Below are positions 17,421 to 24,631 of a stretch of 64,000 nt of DNA, piece by piece. This DNA comes from Paenibacillus sp. 1_12 (GTDB lineage Bacteria; Bacillota; Bacilli; Paenibacillales; NBRC-103111). The translations under genes and the position numbers were made by a program. A model generated the notes under the pieces. The model made no database searches. It was not told where the DNA came from and saw nothing but the letters and a program-made list of their open reading frames with translations. The DNA is taken from the NCBI RefSeq assembly GCF_900114475.1, contig NZ_FOTE01000003.1, forward strand, positions 248,001-312,000, in the 5' to 3' direction. The number at the start of each line of letters is the position of its first letter. Position 1 is the stretch's first letter.

Positions 17421-18500
17421 ATGACAATGATATGGATTAATCTTGTTATGGTTTATATCTTTTCTTTTTTTTCAAGGTATTTGGCAAGGCCTGCGATGAT
17501 CGGATCGGGCAATGGCTTTGTTAGTATACAACCTAATAAATTTATGACGTTTATTGTAATGATAACTTTTGTAATGATAGCAGGTCTTCGTAAAAATATT
17601 GGGGATACATTTTTTTATATGCATTCTTATGTTGTTGATCCCTATTCATGGCAATTTGTTATGTCGAGTAAAGATATTGGCTTCGGTCTCTTCCAGATGG
17701 TACTCAAGCAATTTTCCAATGATCCTCAGCTGCTGGTGTTTACAACCGCATTAATTACAAATGTACTTATTGTAGGTGTGCTTTATAAATATTCAAGATT
17801 ATTTGAGTTAAGTTTATATGTTTACATAACGTCAGGCTTTTATATCGTTTCCATGAACGGGATTAGACAATTTCTGGCCGGGGCGATTCTGTTTGCAGCT
17901 ACCAAATATATATTCGATGGAAATTGGAAAAAGTATTTCTTAGTCGTGCTGCTCGCCTCAACCATCCACCAAAGTGCTCTCATCCTCATTCCGATTTATT
18001 TTATTGTTAGAAGGAGAGCTTGGACGTCTGCTACCTTTGTACTTCTATCTTTCGCGATACTGCTAGTTATAGGATACAACCAAATTTCAGACATGATGTT
18101 TTCAGCTCTAGAGGATACCCAATATGGCAACTACAAGGATTTTAAAGAAGGGGGTGCTAATTTAATTAGGGTTGCTGTTGAAGGGGTACCGATTTTATTC
18201 GCTTACATGGGAAGAGATAAACTTAGGGAGATCTTTCCCAAGAGCGACTATGTGGTCAACATGTCCATATTGAGCTTGGTCTTCATGGTCATCGCAACAC
18301 AAAACTGGATTTTCGCGAGGTTTACGATTTATTTTGGATTGTATAATTTAATACTGATTTCATGGATTGTAAAGCTATTCGTCAAGAGACATCAGATTAT
18401 AATTTACTACGCGATTATCATATGTTATTTTATTTATTTTTTTTATGAGCAGGTTATTACGTTGAATATTGTTTATAGAAGTGATTATTTCAATTTTTGA
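17421..18500 (+). CDS. epsG: EpsG-family exopolysaccharide polymerase (Wzy-like)
   Basis: 359 residues, about nine to ten membrane segments, GGAAGGA ribosome-binding site. Conserved signatures of the EpsG family (PF14897): AGLRKNIGDTFFYMHSY, MNGIRQFLAGAILFAATKYI, and LASTIHQSALILIPIYFI. EpsG-type proteins are thought to polymerise lipid-linked repeat units on the outer face of the membrane in Wzy-dependent exopolysaccharide synthesis. No flippase (Wzx), initiating phosphoglycosyltransferase or Wzc/Wzd kinase pair is seen in this window, so those must be encoded elsewhere. Confidence 0.85.
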   Translation: MTMIWINLVMVYIFSFFSRYLARPAMIGSGNGFVSIQPNKFMTFIVMITFVMIAGLRKNIGDTFFYMHSYVVDPYSWQFVMSSKDIGFGLFQMVLKQFSNDPQLLVFTTALITNVLIVGVLYKYSRLFELSLYVYITSGFYIVSMNGIRQFLAGAILFAATKYIFDGNWKKYFLVVLLASTIHQSALILIPIYFIVRRRAWTSATFVLLSFAILLVIGYNQISDMMFSALEDTQYGNYKDFKEGGANLIRVAVEGVPILFAYMGRDKLREIFPKSDYVVNMSILSLVFMVIATQNWIFARFTIYFGLYNLILISWIVKLFVKRHQIIIYYAIIICYFIYFFYEQVITLNIVYRSDYFNF

Positions 18501-18519
18501 GAAAAATGAGGCTGCGAAT

Positions 18520-19479
18520 ATGGCGAAGAAGCACATACAAAAACTTGTTAACTGGTTGTATCTTATTCGCAATGGGATGAATATTCCAATATGGTCAATC
18601 GCGGTATTCATGACCAATGATGTCGTTTCTGCTAAATCACTGCAAGAAATGAATTTGGACATTCCCACTTTACAAGCCTCGGATGTCAATGATGTGCAAG
18701 CTGAATTTGTTGCGGACCCTTTTATCATACGGCATGATTCGCAATTTTACATGTTTTTTGAAGTAATGAACAAAGTATCGGGACGGGGAGAAATAGCAGC
18801 AGCGGTGAGCTTGGACGGAGTGAAGTGGGATTACCAGCAAATCGTCATTCGTGAACCTTTTCATATCTCTTATCCACAGGTTTTTAAAGTTAAAGATGAC
18901 ATATATATGATCCCTGAAACGATTGAAGCTAATCGTGTTTTACTGTATAAAGCCAAACAATTCCCTATCCTTTGGGAAAAAACAAGCGAACTGCTGGATG
19001 GCCATTATTTAGATCCTTCTGTAATAGAGTATGCCGGAAAATGGTGGATGTTTGCGGGAACGGAGGAAAGAAATCTGCATTTATTTGCAGCGGACACATT
19101 AGAAGGACCATGGAGCGAACATCCCAGCAGTCCGATTATTACGAATGATATTAGTATTACGAGGCCGGGAGGCCGTCTTATCGTATCGGGGGATCACCTG
19201 TATAGATATACACAGAACTGTTATCCGTACTATGGAATTTCTGTAAAAGAATTTAAAGTGAAAGCGTTATCGGAAACAGAATACGAGGAAGAGGAAATCT
19301 CCCAGATTATGAGCGGTACTCAAAAAGACAGTGACTGGAGACGAGACGGGATGCATCATATCGACCAACTCAGAATTGACGATAATCAATGGTTGGTCGC
19401 GGTAGATGGTCACACATTTAAAAAGTCGAATTACTTCGTATGGAAGTTTAACCGTATCTTTGAGAAGGTTTTTAGCTGA
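18520..19479 (+). CDS. Five-bladed beta-propeller protein (GINT1 N-domain-like / GH43-like fold)
   Basis: 319 residues from ATG 18520, with GAGG 9 bp upstream; the open frame starts earlier, inside epsG. Repeated blade motifs such as FVADPFIIRHDSQFYMFFE, LDPSVIEYAGKWWMFAG and DGMHHIDQLRIDDNQWLVAVDG resemble the beta-propeller domain found in glucosamine-inositolphosphorylceramide transferase-like and formyltransferase-associated proteins, distantly GH43/GH32. No signal peptide. In exopolysaccharide clusters such proteins are assumed to bind or modify nucleotide- or lipid-linked sugars; the reaction is unknown. Last recognisable gene of unit 2. Confidence 0.65.
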   Translation: MAKKHIQKLVNWLYLIRNGMNIPIWSIAVFMTNDVVSAKSLQEMNLDIPTLQASDVNDVQAEFVADPFIIRHDSQFYMFFEVMNKVSGRGEIAAAVSLDGVKWDYQQIVIREPFHISYPQVFKVKDDIYMIPETIEANRVLLYKAKQFPILWEKTSELLDGHYLDPSVIEYAGKWWMFAGTEERNLHLFAADTLEGPWSEHPSSPIITNDISITRPGGRLIVSGDHLYRYTQNCYPYYGISVKEFKVKALSETEYEEEEISQIMSGTQKDSDWRRDGMHHIDQLRIDDNQWLVAVDGHTFKKSNYFVWKFNRIFEKVFS

Positions 19480-19504
19480 TAGAGCGGGGTGGCGATCAAA
19501 ACGA

Positions 19505-19663
19505 CTAATTGATTTTTTGTTCATGATACTTGAGCTTGGTATAAAAATGCTCTTTCATTTTCAAGTCCAGGCAATCCCTGTAAAGAATAAAATTATAGGC
19601 ATACAAAACCTGATGGTAAGTCTTCTTCGCCTTTCTCAGTAATACCTTCAAAAGCGAGTACAT
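19505..19663 (-). CDS. Possible small basic protein (52 aa)
   Basis: Reads leftward from ATG at 19663, with GGGGG 6 bp upstream, to TAG at 19505. The product is rich in Lys, Tyr, Leu and His, with a hydrophobic/basic N-terminal half (MYSLLKVLLRKAKKTYHQVL) and a C-terminus YTKLKYHEQKIN. Composition and amphipathic pattern look protein-like rather than random, and it fills part of an otherwise geneless stretch between the beta-propeller gene and the first SinR-like gene. I do not recognise a family. Confidence 0.45.
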   Translation of the reverse strand: MYSLLKVLLRKAKKTYHQVLYAYNFILYRDCLDLKMKEHFYTKLKYHEQKIN

Positions 19664-19841
19664 AACATGCCCCCTTGGTATATCTTTATGGACTATTATA
19701 CGGATGTATTCAGTCTAAAGCTACATTGTGAATATGGGAGGAGGTGATACAAAGGGACCCTATGATCTCAAGGACGATTGATTGTAATGGTGGTTATGAA
19801 TTCTTGAATTTTGCTAAAAGTGTCACTTTGGAGTGATGTCC

Positions 19842-20180
19842 ATGATCGGTAATAATATTTCTGCTATTCGAAAACAGAGAGGTTACACGTTGTCTGAGCT
19901 ATCCGAACGGGCCGGTGTATCCAAATCCTACTTAAGCAGTATTGAAAGGAATCTTCAGCAAAATCCATCTATACATGTTATGGAAAAAATAGCTACGGTT
20001 TTAAAGGTCGATCTCAAAAGGTTGCTAATCATTGCAGGTGAAGCAGATAAAAAGCAGATTGAAAAAGAGTGGATGGATTTAATTTATGATTTGAGAAAAT
20101 CTGGTATAGGTAAAGAGCAGATTCATGAATACAAAATCATTGTTGAGTTTATGAAATGGTACAATGAAAAAATGAAGTAG
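19842..20180 (+). CDS. SinR-like / SlrR-like XRE transcription regulator (paralog)
   Basis: 112 residues from ATG 19842 with GGAG 8 bp upstream; GTG 19833 and ATG 19836 are too close to that site. The N-terminal XRE HTH (IGNNISAIRKQRGYTLSELS, then ERAGVSKSYLSSIERNLQQN) is very close to SinR, including the DNA-recognition helix KSYLSSIERNLQ. The C-terminal hook (KEWMDLIYDLRKSGIGKEQI) is a SinI/SinR-type dimerisation segment but diverges afterwards (EYKIIVEFMKWYNEKMK). By analogy with B. subtilis SlrR it may form mixed oligomers with SinR. It has its own terminator, so it is a separate unit. Confidence 0.8.
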   Translation: MIGNNISAIRKQRGYTLSELSERAGVSKSYLSSIERNLQQNPSIHVMEKIATVLKVDLKRLLIIAGEADKKQIEKEWMDLIYDLRKSGIGKEQIHEYKIIVEFMKWYNEKMK

Positions 20181-20211
20181 AACCTTATATAAGTGAGTAC
20201 TATTGGACGAC

Positions 20212-20236
20212 AAAAAGCCCCTTCAGGGGGCTTTTT
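20212..20236 (+). terminator. Rho-independent terminator
   Basis: AAAAAGCCCC, TTCA loop, GGGGGCTTTTT: 9-10 bp stem with T-run, 31 bp after the first SinR-like gene. The A-run on the left makes it potentially bidirectional. Confidence 0.9.
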
Positions 20237-20271
20237 CGCAAAACGCTATGGACACGTAAAAAATGTAATGT

Positions 20272-20300
20272 TTGTTCTTTAAAGAGAATTTTGATATGCT
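20272..20300 (+). promoter_or_regulatory. sinR promoter with overlapping SinR-type site
   Basis: Candidate -35 TTGTTC (20272-20277) and -10 TATGCT (20295-20300) with 17-bp spacing. GTTCTTTAAAGAGAAT (20274-20289) overlaps the -35 and spacer; the left arm is an exact GTTCTYT match and the right arm reads ATTCTCT, one mismatch. Suggests negative autoregulation, or control by the paralog at 19842. The transcript leader is ~45 nt. Confidence 0.6.
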
Positions 20301-20350
20301 GTAGTCACTATAGTTATCTCAATTCATTAAGTGAAAAGGGAAGATTCCGA

Positions 20351-20689
20351 ATGATAGGTAAACGTGTCCAACAGCTTAGAAAAGAAAAGGGAATGTCTCT
20401 GACGGAGCTAGCTGAACGCGCTGGTGTGGCTAAGTCGTATATAAGTAAATTAGAACGTGACATTCAGAAAAATCCCTCAATTGAGTTTCTTGAAAAAATT
20501 GCGGCTGTATTAAACGTGACTATAAACAGGCTTATTGATTCTGAGGAACCGGCTGCTAATGACAATGAATTTGATCAGGAGTGGTATGAAATTATTAAAG
20601 ACGCCATGTCATCAGGGGTTGATAAGAAGCGGTTTCGAGAGTATCTGGAATACAACAAGTGGATCATGAACCGTTCTAACGACGACTAG
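20351..20689 (+). CDS. sinR: SinR-like master biofilm repressor
   Basis: 112 residues from ATG 20351 (AAAAGGGA upstream); the earlier in-frame TTG at 20291 lies in the -10 region. Nearly collinear with B. subtilis SinR (111 aa). The HTH spans ~6-60 (IGKRVQQLRKEKGMSLTELA, then ERAGVAKSYISKLERDIQKN). The C-terminal multimerisation hook (EFDQEWYEIIKDAMSSGV, then DKKRFREYLEYNKW) matches the SinI-contacting hook of SinR. SinR represses exopolysaccharide and matrix genes by binding GTTCTYT repeats and is antagonised by SinI. Both the operators (2391, 13425, 13561) and a SinI-like gene are in this window, so the assignment is strong. Confidence 0.9.
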   Translation: MIGKRVQQLRKEKGMSLTELAERAGVAKSYISKLERDIQKNPSIEFLEKIAAVLNVTINRLIDSEEPAANDNEFDQEWYEIIKDAMSSGVDKKRFREYLEYNKWIMNRSNDD

Positions 20690-20758
20690 CTTCATGAGTT
20701 TTTGTAACGGTACTTCGTTATGCATCCTCTGTGTTAACATAATCCCTCGTCTCACATT

Positions 20759-20938
20759 TCATTTGAGTACATATGGATCATATTCTGTGTTCATATCCAG
20801 ATGCTGTGCAGACTGCTCGGAGCTTGTCAGAAATGTGCGAATGTCGCATGGGTTAAGCCCCATCTTACGAGCACTCATAATAAGATCCACCCACTCCACA
20901 TCAAGCAACTCAAGTTCCATTCGATTCGTGCTACTCAC
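20759..20938 (-). CDS. sinI: SinI-like antagonist of SinR
   Basis: 59 residues from GTG at 20938, set by AGGAGGGG 6 bp upstream (the open frame extends to 21022 without a site). The core LLDVEWVDLIMSARKMGLNP followed by CDIRTFL aligns with B. subtilis SinI (57 aa; LDQEWVELMVEAKEANISPE then EIRKYL). Known function: SinI binds the C-terminal hook of SinR, breaks the SinR tetramer and releases repression of matrix genes. Unlike the sinI-sinR tandem operon of B. subtilis, here the two genes are convergent, their stops 70 bp apart. Short and easily missed by gene callers. Confidence 0.82.
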   Translation of the reverse strand: MSSTNRMELELLDVEWVDLIMSARKMGLNPCDIRTFLTSSEQSAQHLDMNTEYDPYVLK

Positions 20939-20970
20939 AGGTAACCCCTCCTGAATAAATGAACGTTTAG

Positions 20971-21056
20971 ATACATAATGTATCATTAAATGTATTATTG
21001 CATTTTTTTTTTTCGAAATCAATCATAATTATTAATTTTAATACAAAATGTATCAT
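20971..21056. promoter_or_regulatory. Repeated ATACAWAATGTATCAT boxes upstream of sinI
   Basis: ATACATAATGTATCAT at 20971-20986 and ATACAAAATGTATCAT at 21041-21056 differ by one base and are exactly 70 bp apart; a third partial copy AAATGTATTAT lies at 20988-20998. The region is very AT-rich and contains TTCGAA (21012-21017), which gives a 6/7 match to the Spo0A box TGNCGAA. Candidate binding sites for an unknown regulator of sinI (minus strand); regulator identity is not readable. Confidence 0.5.
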
Positions 21057-21117
21057 ATTTAACATTAATTTTGGAGCATGAACATTTAGTTTAGCCTGAT
21101 CGGGCGAACTAAGGACA

Positions 21118-21147
21118 TAGACAAAGCTTCCATACGGGTGATATGAT
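21118..21147 (+). promoter_or_regulatory. Candidate promoter of the cobalamin operon
   Basis: TAGACA (21118-21123), 18-bp spacer, extended -10 TGATATGAT (TATGAT at 21142-21147). Located ~30 bp upstream of the riboswitch, the expected distance for its transcription start. Confidence 0.55.
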
Positions 21148-21172
21148 GAAACAAGACAATTGTATACGTGAT

Positions 21173-21365
21173 AAAATAGGTGCGAGCTTTGAGAAATCTT
21201 ACTTGCTTAAAAGGGAAGCCGGTTACAATCCGGCACGGACCCGCCACTGTAATGAACGCCAATTTCAATTGGCAAATGCCCTGAATGATGGATCCACTGA
21301 AGCAGTCCAAATGCTTTGGGAAGGAATCGGGGCACTTTGTTCTGAGTCAGGAAACCTGCCTGTTT
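21173..21365 (+). ncRNA. Cobalamin (B12) riboswitch aptamer
   Basis: Contains the conserved core in order: AGGTGC (21178-21183), AAAAGGGAAGCCGGTTACAA (from 21210) with CCGGCACGGACCCGCCACTG (the B12 box, up to 21249), a variable arm, then GAGTCAGGAAACCTGCC at the 3' end (21344-21360). Spacing and sequence match the class-I AdoCbl riboswitch. It precedes an entire cobalamin biosynthesis operon, its classical target in Firmicutes; B12 binding should reduce expression. Confidence 0.96.
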
Positions 21366-21399
21366 TGAAAACACTGTTAACCTACGTGGATTTAGGCAA

Positions 21400-21508
21400 G
21401 TGTTAGAGACTGGCTTACTTACAGTTACAGAGGGCGGGGAACCTCTTGTCGATACACTGTTTGTAGGTGATGCAACAGCATTTCTAACACAATGGAAGTG
21501 CTTTTTTT
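21400..21508 (+). terminator. Riboswitch expression platform: antiterminator/terminator pair
   Basis: Terminator: AGCATTTC (21477-21484), loop TAACACAATG, GAAGTGCT (21495-21502), then seven T. Antiterminator arm: GTGTTAGA (21400-21407) is perfectly complementary to TCTAACAC (21483-21490), which spans the base of the terminator left arm and its loop. The two pairings exclude each other, as expected for a transcriptional OFF switch. The first gene starts 44 bp after the terminator. Confidence 0.8.
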
Positions 21509-21551
21509 GTTGTCATTTTATGGATGTGGATATAGAAAGGACGTGCAGCGT

Positions 21552-23540
21552 GTGGCAGGGAAATTGCTGATTGTCGGTTTTGGCCCCGGCAGCTTTGAAC
21601 ATATAACTAAACGGGCTCGTGAAGCGCTCCAGGAGAGCGATGTCATCATCGGCTATAACACGTACGTGGACTTAATTAGCGGTTTGTTGAGCGATCAACA
21701 GATTGTGAGAACGGGAATGACCGAGGAAGTAAGTCGTGCTCAAGAGGCAGTGCGGCAGGCAGAAGCAGGCAAAAAGGTTGCTGTCATTTCCAGTGGTGAC
21801 GCTGGTGTATACGGGATGGCTGGGCTTGTGTACGAAGTGCTGATAGAAAAAGGCTGGCATCCTGAGGATGGTGTGGAGGTTGAGATCATTCCCGGAATAT
21901 CGGCGATTAACTCATCGGCTTCACTGCTGGGGGCGCCCATTATGCATGATTCCTGCACGATCAGTTTGAGCGATCATCTGACCCCTTGGGAGCTGATTGA
22001 ACGTCGTGTAGAAGCGGCTGGGCAGGCTGATTTCGTCATTGCCTTGTACAATCCGCGAAGCGGCAGAAGGACTCGGCAAATCGTGGAGACACAACGGATT
22101 TTGCTGAAGTATCGTTCACCGGAAACGCCTGTCGGTATCGTAAAAAGCGCATATAGGGATCGTGAGCATATCGTCCTGACGAACCTGCGAGATATGCTGG
22201 ATCACGATATCGGTATGCTGACAACGGTCATTATCGGCAATTCGTCGACTATGGTGTATGACGGACTGATGATTACGCCGCGCGGTTATCAGCGCAAATA
22301 TACACTGGGTGCCGATGTGCAGCCGCTAAGGCCGCACCAACGGCTGCGGCAGGAAGCGGAGCCTTGGGCGTTAGAGCAGCTGCCTGAGGACCCAAATGAC
22401 GAGCACGACGATGAGGAATGGGAATCGAATGATGAAGGCGATTCTCTGATTGAGGATATAGATGATGAAGAATGGGATGACGAGGAGGATGAAGTCCTCG
22501 CGAAGAACGGCGGCTCGTTGTCAGCTGTGAGTGCAGTGTCGCCTAGCTCAGGAGCGGCAGGCAAACCATCTCTGAACTACAATGAAGGAATAGCCGCAAA
22601 AGCAGAAGCAGGCAAGCCATATGAAGGCGCACTTGGAAAAGCGAAGGCAGTCGAATATTTAGGTATATCTACTGCTGCAGAGCCAAGCGCAGTAGCTGTA
22701 GCAGAACGACACGTTAGCGCAGATCCGCTGTTGCTGGCAATGGAGGCCTTGCAGCTTGTGGAACGCAGAAATGGAGTAGCGTCGGTAAGCATAAATACTA
22801 CCGCTCCAGCTGTATCTGTATCGGGAGCTTCCGTCACTGCTTCGGCTCCAGCTGCTTCTTCGACTGCCGTTACCGCAGGGTTGTTCAGGCAGCAGTCGAT
22901 CTTTGAGCTGGCTGTCAGCCCAGGCGTGGCTAACAAACAGTTCACCGCCAAGCAGATGCTGACCTTGGCTGCCGTTGTCGGAGATAAAGGATCGATGGAA
23001 TATACACCCCATCATCAGCTGATCGTGCGTGTACCTACAGACAATCCGGCGGAGATTACGCAAAGGCTTAGCATGGAAGGATTTTTGCTGGCACCTATTG
23101 GTGATGTCGCACAGGTGAAGGCTTGCGATTTTTGTAATGGCGAGAAGGGCGAGTCCATTGCTTACGCTGAGGAGCTGCAAGCGAAGCTCGGTGGGCTGGG
23201 CGTTCCCAAAGAAATGCGTATCGGATTTAATGGCTGTGGCATGGCCTGCTATGGCGCGGTCAACGAGGACATCGGGATCGTATACCGCAGGGGAAAGTTC
23301 GACTTGTTCCTGGGCGGCAAAACTGTGGGCCGTAATGTTCACCCGGCTCAGCCGGTTGCTGAAGGGATCAAGCCTGAGGACTTGGTCGCTACGATTGAAC
23401 GAATTATGCAAAGGTACGTAACCGAGGGTCACCCGAATGAAAGGTTCCATAAGTTTTTCAAACGGGTTAAGGAGCTTGAAGGCTACCGTCATCAGGATCT
23501 GCCTGTGTTTACAATCGAAAATGCAATTTGCGGAGATTAG
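21552..23540 (+). CDS. cbiH: CbiH60-type precorrin-3B C17-methyltransferase with Fe-S domain
   Basis: 662 residues from GTG 21552 (AAAGGA 10 bp upstream; the open frame starting at 21492 begins inside the terminator). Residues ~4-250 are the SAM methyltransferase (LIVGFGPGSFEHITKRA, SGDAGVYGMAG, PGISAINSSASLLGAP). A very acidic then Ala/Ser-rich linker (~265-450) follows. The C-terminal ~450-660 region is a nitrite/sulfite-reductase-like domain with C525, C528 (CDFC) and C562, C566 (CGMAC) for a [4Fe-4S] cluster. B. megaterium CbiH60, which ring-contracts cobalt-factor III, has this domain pair. The linker here is unusually long. First gene of the riboswitch-controlled operon. Confidence 0.93.
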   Translation: MAGKLLIVGFGPGSFEHITKRAREALQESDVIIGYNTYVDLISGLLSDQQIVRTGMTEEVSRAQEAVRQAEAGKKVAVISSGDAGVYGMAGLVYEVLIEKGWHPEDGVEVEIIPGISAINSSASLLGAPIMHDSCTISLSDHLTPWELIERRVEAAGQADFVIALYNPRSGRRTRQIVETQRILLKYRSPETPVGIVKSAYRDREHIVLTNLRDMLDHDIGMLTTVIIGNSSTMVYDGLMITPRGYQRKYTLGADVQPLRPHQRLRQEAEPWALEQLPEDPNDEHDDEEWESNDEGDSLIEDIDDEEWDDEEDEVLAKNGGSLSAVSAVSPSSGAAGKPSLNYNEGIAAKAEAGKPYEGALGKAKAVEYLGISTAAEPSAVAVAERHVSADPLLLAMEALQLVERRNGVASVSINTTAPAVSVSGASVTASAPAASSTAVTAGLFRQQSIFELAVSPGVANKQFTAKQMLTLAAVVGDKGSMEYTPHHQLIVRVPTDNPAEITQRLSMEGFLLAPIGDVAQVKACDFCNGEKGESIAYAEELQAKLGGLGVPKEMRIGFNGCGMACYGAVNEDIGIVYRRGKFDLFLGGKTVGRNVHPAQPVAEGIKPEDLVATIERIMQRYVTEGHPNERFHKFFKRVKELEGYRHQDLPVFTIENAICGD

Positions 23541-23560
23541 GGACTATGAGGAGGTAACCC

Positions 23561-24631
23561 ATGAACGCTGTATTATTTGTAGGGCATGGAAGTAAAGATG
23601 CTGAAGGTAATGAGGAAATTAGACAATTTGTTGAAGCTATTGCAAAGGAGCTTCAAGGGCCGCTCGTAGAAACGTGTTTTTTGGAATTCGAGAAGCCGAA
23701 CATTCGGCAGGGAATTGACCAGTGCGTAGCCAAGGGAGCGACGCAAATTGCTGTCGTGCCGATTACTTTATTTTCAGCAGGACATGCAAAAATTCACATT
23801 CCTGCAGCTATCGACGAAGCCAAGCTGCGTTACCCCCAAATCCGTTTTAATTACGGCAGGCCGATAGGTGTCCATGAGCAGGTATTGGAAATTTTGACCT
23901 CACGTCTGGGAGCAGCAGGAATAACGGAAGCCACCCTGCAGGAGCAAGGACAAGAGCTGGAAGAAACGGCGATATTGGTCGTGGGAAGAGGCAGCAGTGA
24001 TGCAGACGCGAACAGCGATCTGTTCAAAATATCCCGTTTATTTTGGGAAAAGCTGAAGGTGAAATGGGTAGAAACAGCATTCATCGGTGTAACGGCTCCT
24101 CTTCTGGAAGAGGGGATGGAACGATGTTTGAAGCTGGGTGCCCGCAAGGTCATTATACTTCCTTACTTTTTATTCACGGGTGTATTGATCAAACGTATGG
24201 AGGGTATGCTGGAAGCCTTTGAAGAGCGCTACCCCGAGCACCAATTTTCACTTGCCGATTACTTTGGCTTTCATCCCAAACTCAGACAGATTTTGATTGA
24301 ACGTGCAACGGAGGCTTTGCAGGGTGAAGCCAAAATGAACTGTGATATGTGTCAGTACCGGATCGCTGCCATGGAGCATATCGATCATCATCACCATGAT
24401 CATGACGACCACGATCACCATCATCACGATCATGGACACGACCATCACGATCACAATCACCACGATCATGGACACGATCATCACGATCATAAACATACAG
24501 ATGGACACGACCATGATCACGGGCATGATCATCATGACCATGATAACCACGGCCACGATCATGGACATGACCATGCTGATCACAAACATACAGACGAGGA
24601 TCATAAAGAACCACATATCCAAAGAAAGTAA
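23561..24631 (+). CDS. cbiX: Sirohydrochlorin cobaltochelatase with His-rich tail
   Basis: 356 residues. Two CbiX half-domains in tandem: the first with FVGHGSKDAEG (catalytic His9) and the second with LVVGRGSSDADAN near 140, the CbiX-long form. After them come a short MNCDMCQ motif (paired Cys, as in Fe-S-bearing CbiX) and a tail in which roughly 40 of the last ~85 residues are His, alternating with Asp. The enzyme inserts Co(II) into sirohydrochlorin, the committed step of the anaerobic pathway; the His tail presumably stores or funnels cobalt. The tail sequence continues in degenerate form beyond the stop (see 24632-24836). Confidence 0.95.
   Translation: MNAVLFVGHGSKDAEGNEEIRQFVEAIAKELQGPLVETCFLEFEKPNIRQGIDQCVAKGATQIAVVPITLFSAGHAKIHIPAAIDEAKLRYPQIRFNYGRPIGVHEQVLEILTSRLGAAGITEATLQEQGQELEETAILVVGRGSSDADANSDLFKISRLFWEKLKVKWVETAFIGVTAPLLEEGMERCLKLGARKVIILPYFLFTGVLIKRMEGMLEAFEERYPEHQFSLADYFGFHPKLRQILIERATEALQGEAKMNCDMCQYRIAAMEHIDHHHHDHDDHDHHHHDHGHDHHDHNHHDHGHDHHDHKHTDGHDHDHGHDHHDHDNHGHDHGHDHADHKHTDEDHKEPHIQRK

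Noticed and set aside
20704-20719. TAACG-GTACTT-CGTTA hairpin between convergent sinR and sinI as a terminator
   Set aside because: Only 5 bp and no T-run on either side; too weak to call.
22659-23492. Long open frame (277 codons) on the minus strand
   Set aside because: Lies entirely antisense to cbiH60, which has clear domain motifs; no ribosome-binding site or protein features.
24370-24600. Short repeated units resembling a CRISPR or satellite array
   Set aside because: The periodicity is codon-based (His-Asp) within cbiX; there are no fixed repeats with unique spacers and no cas genes.
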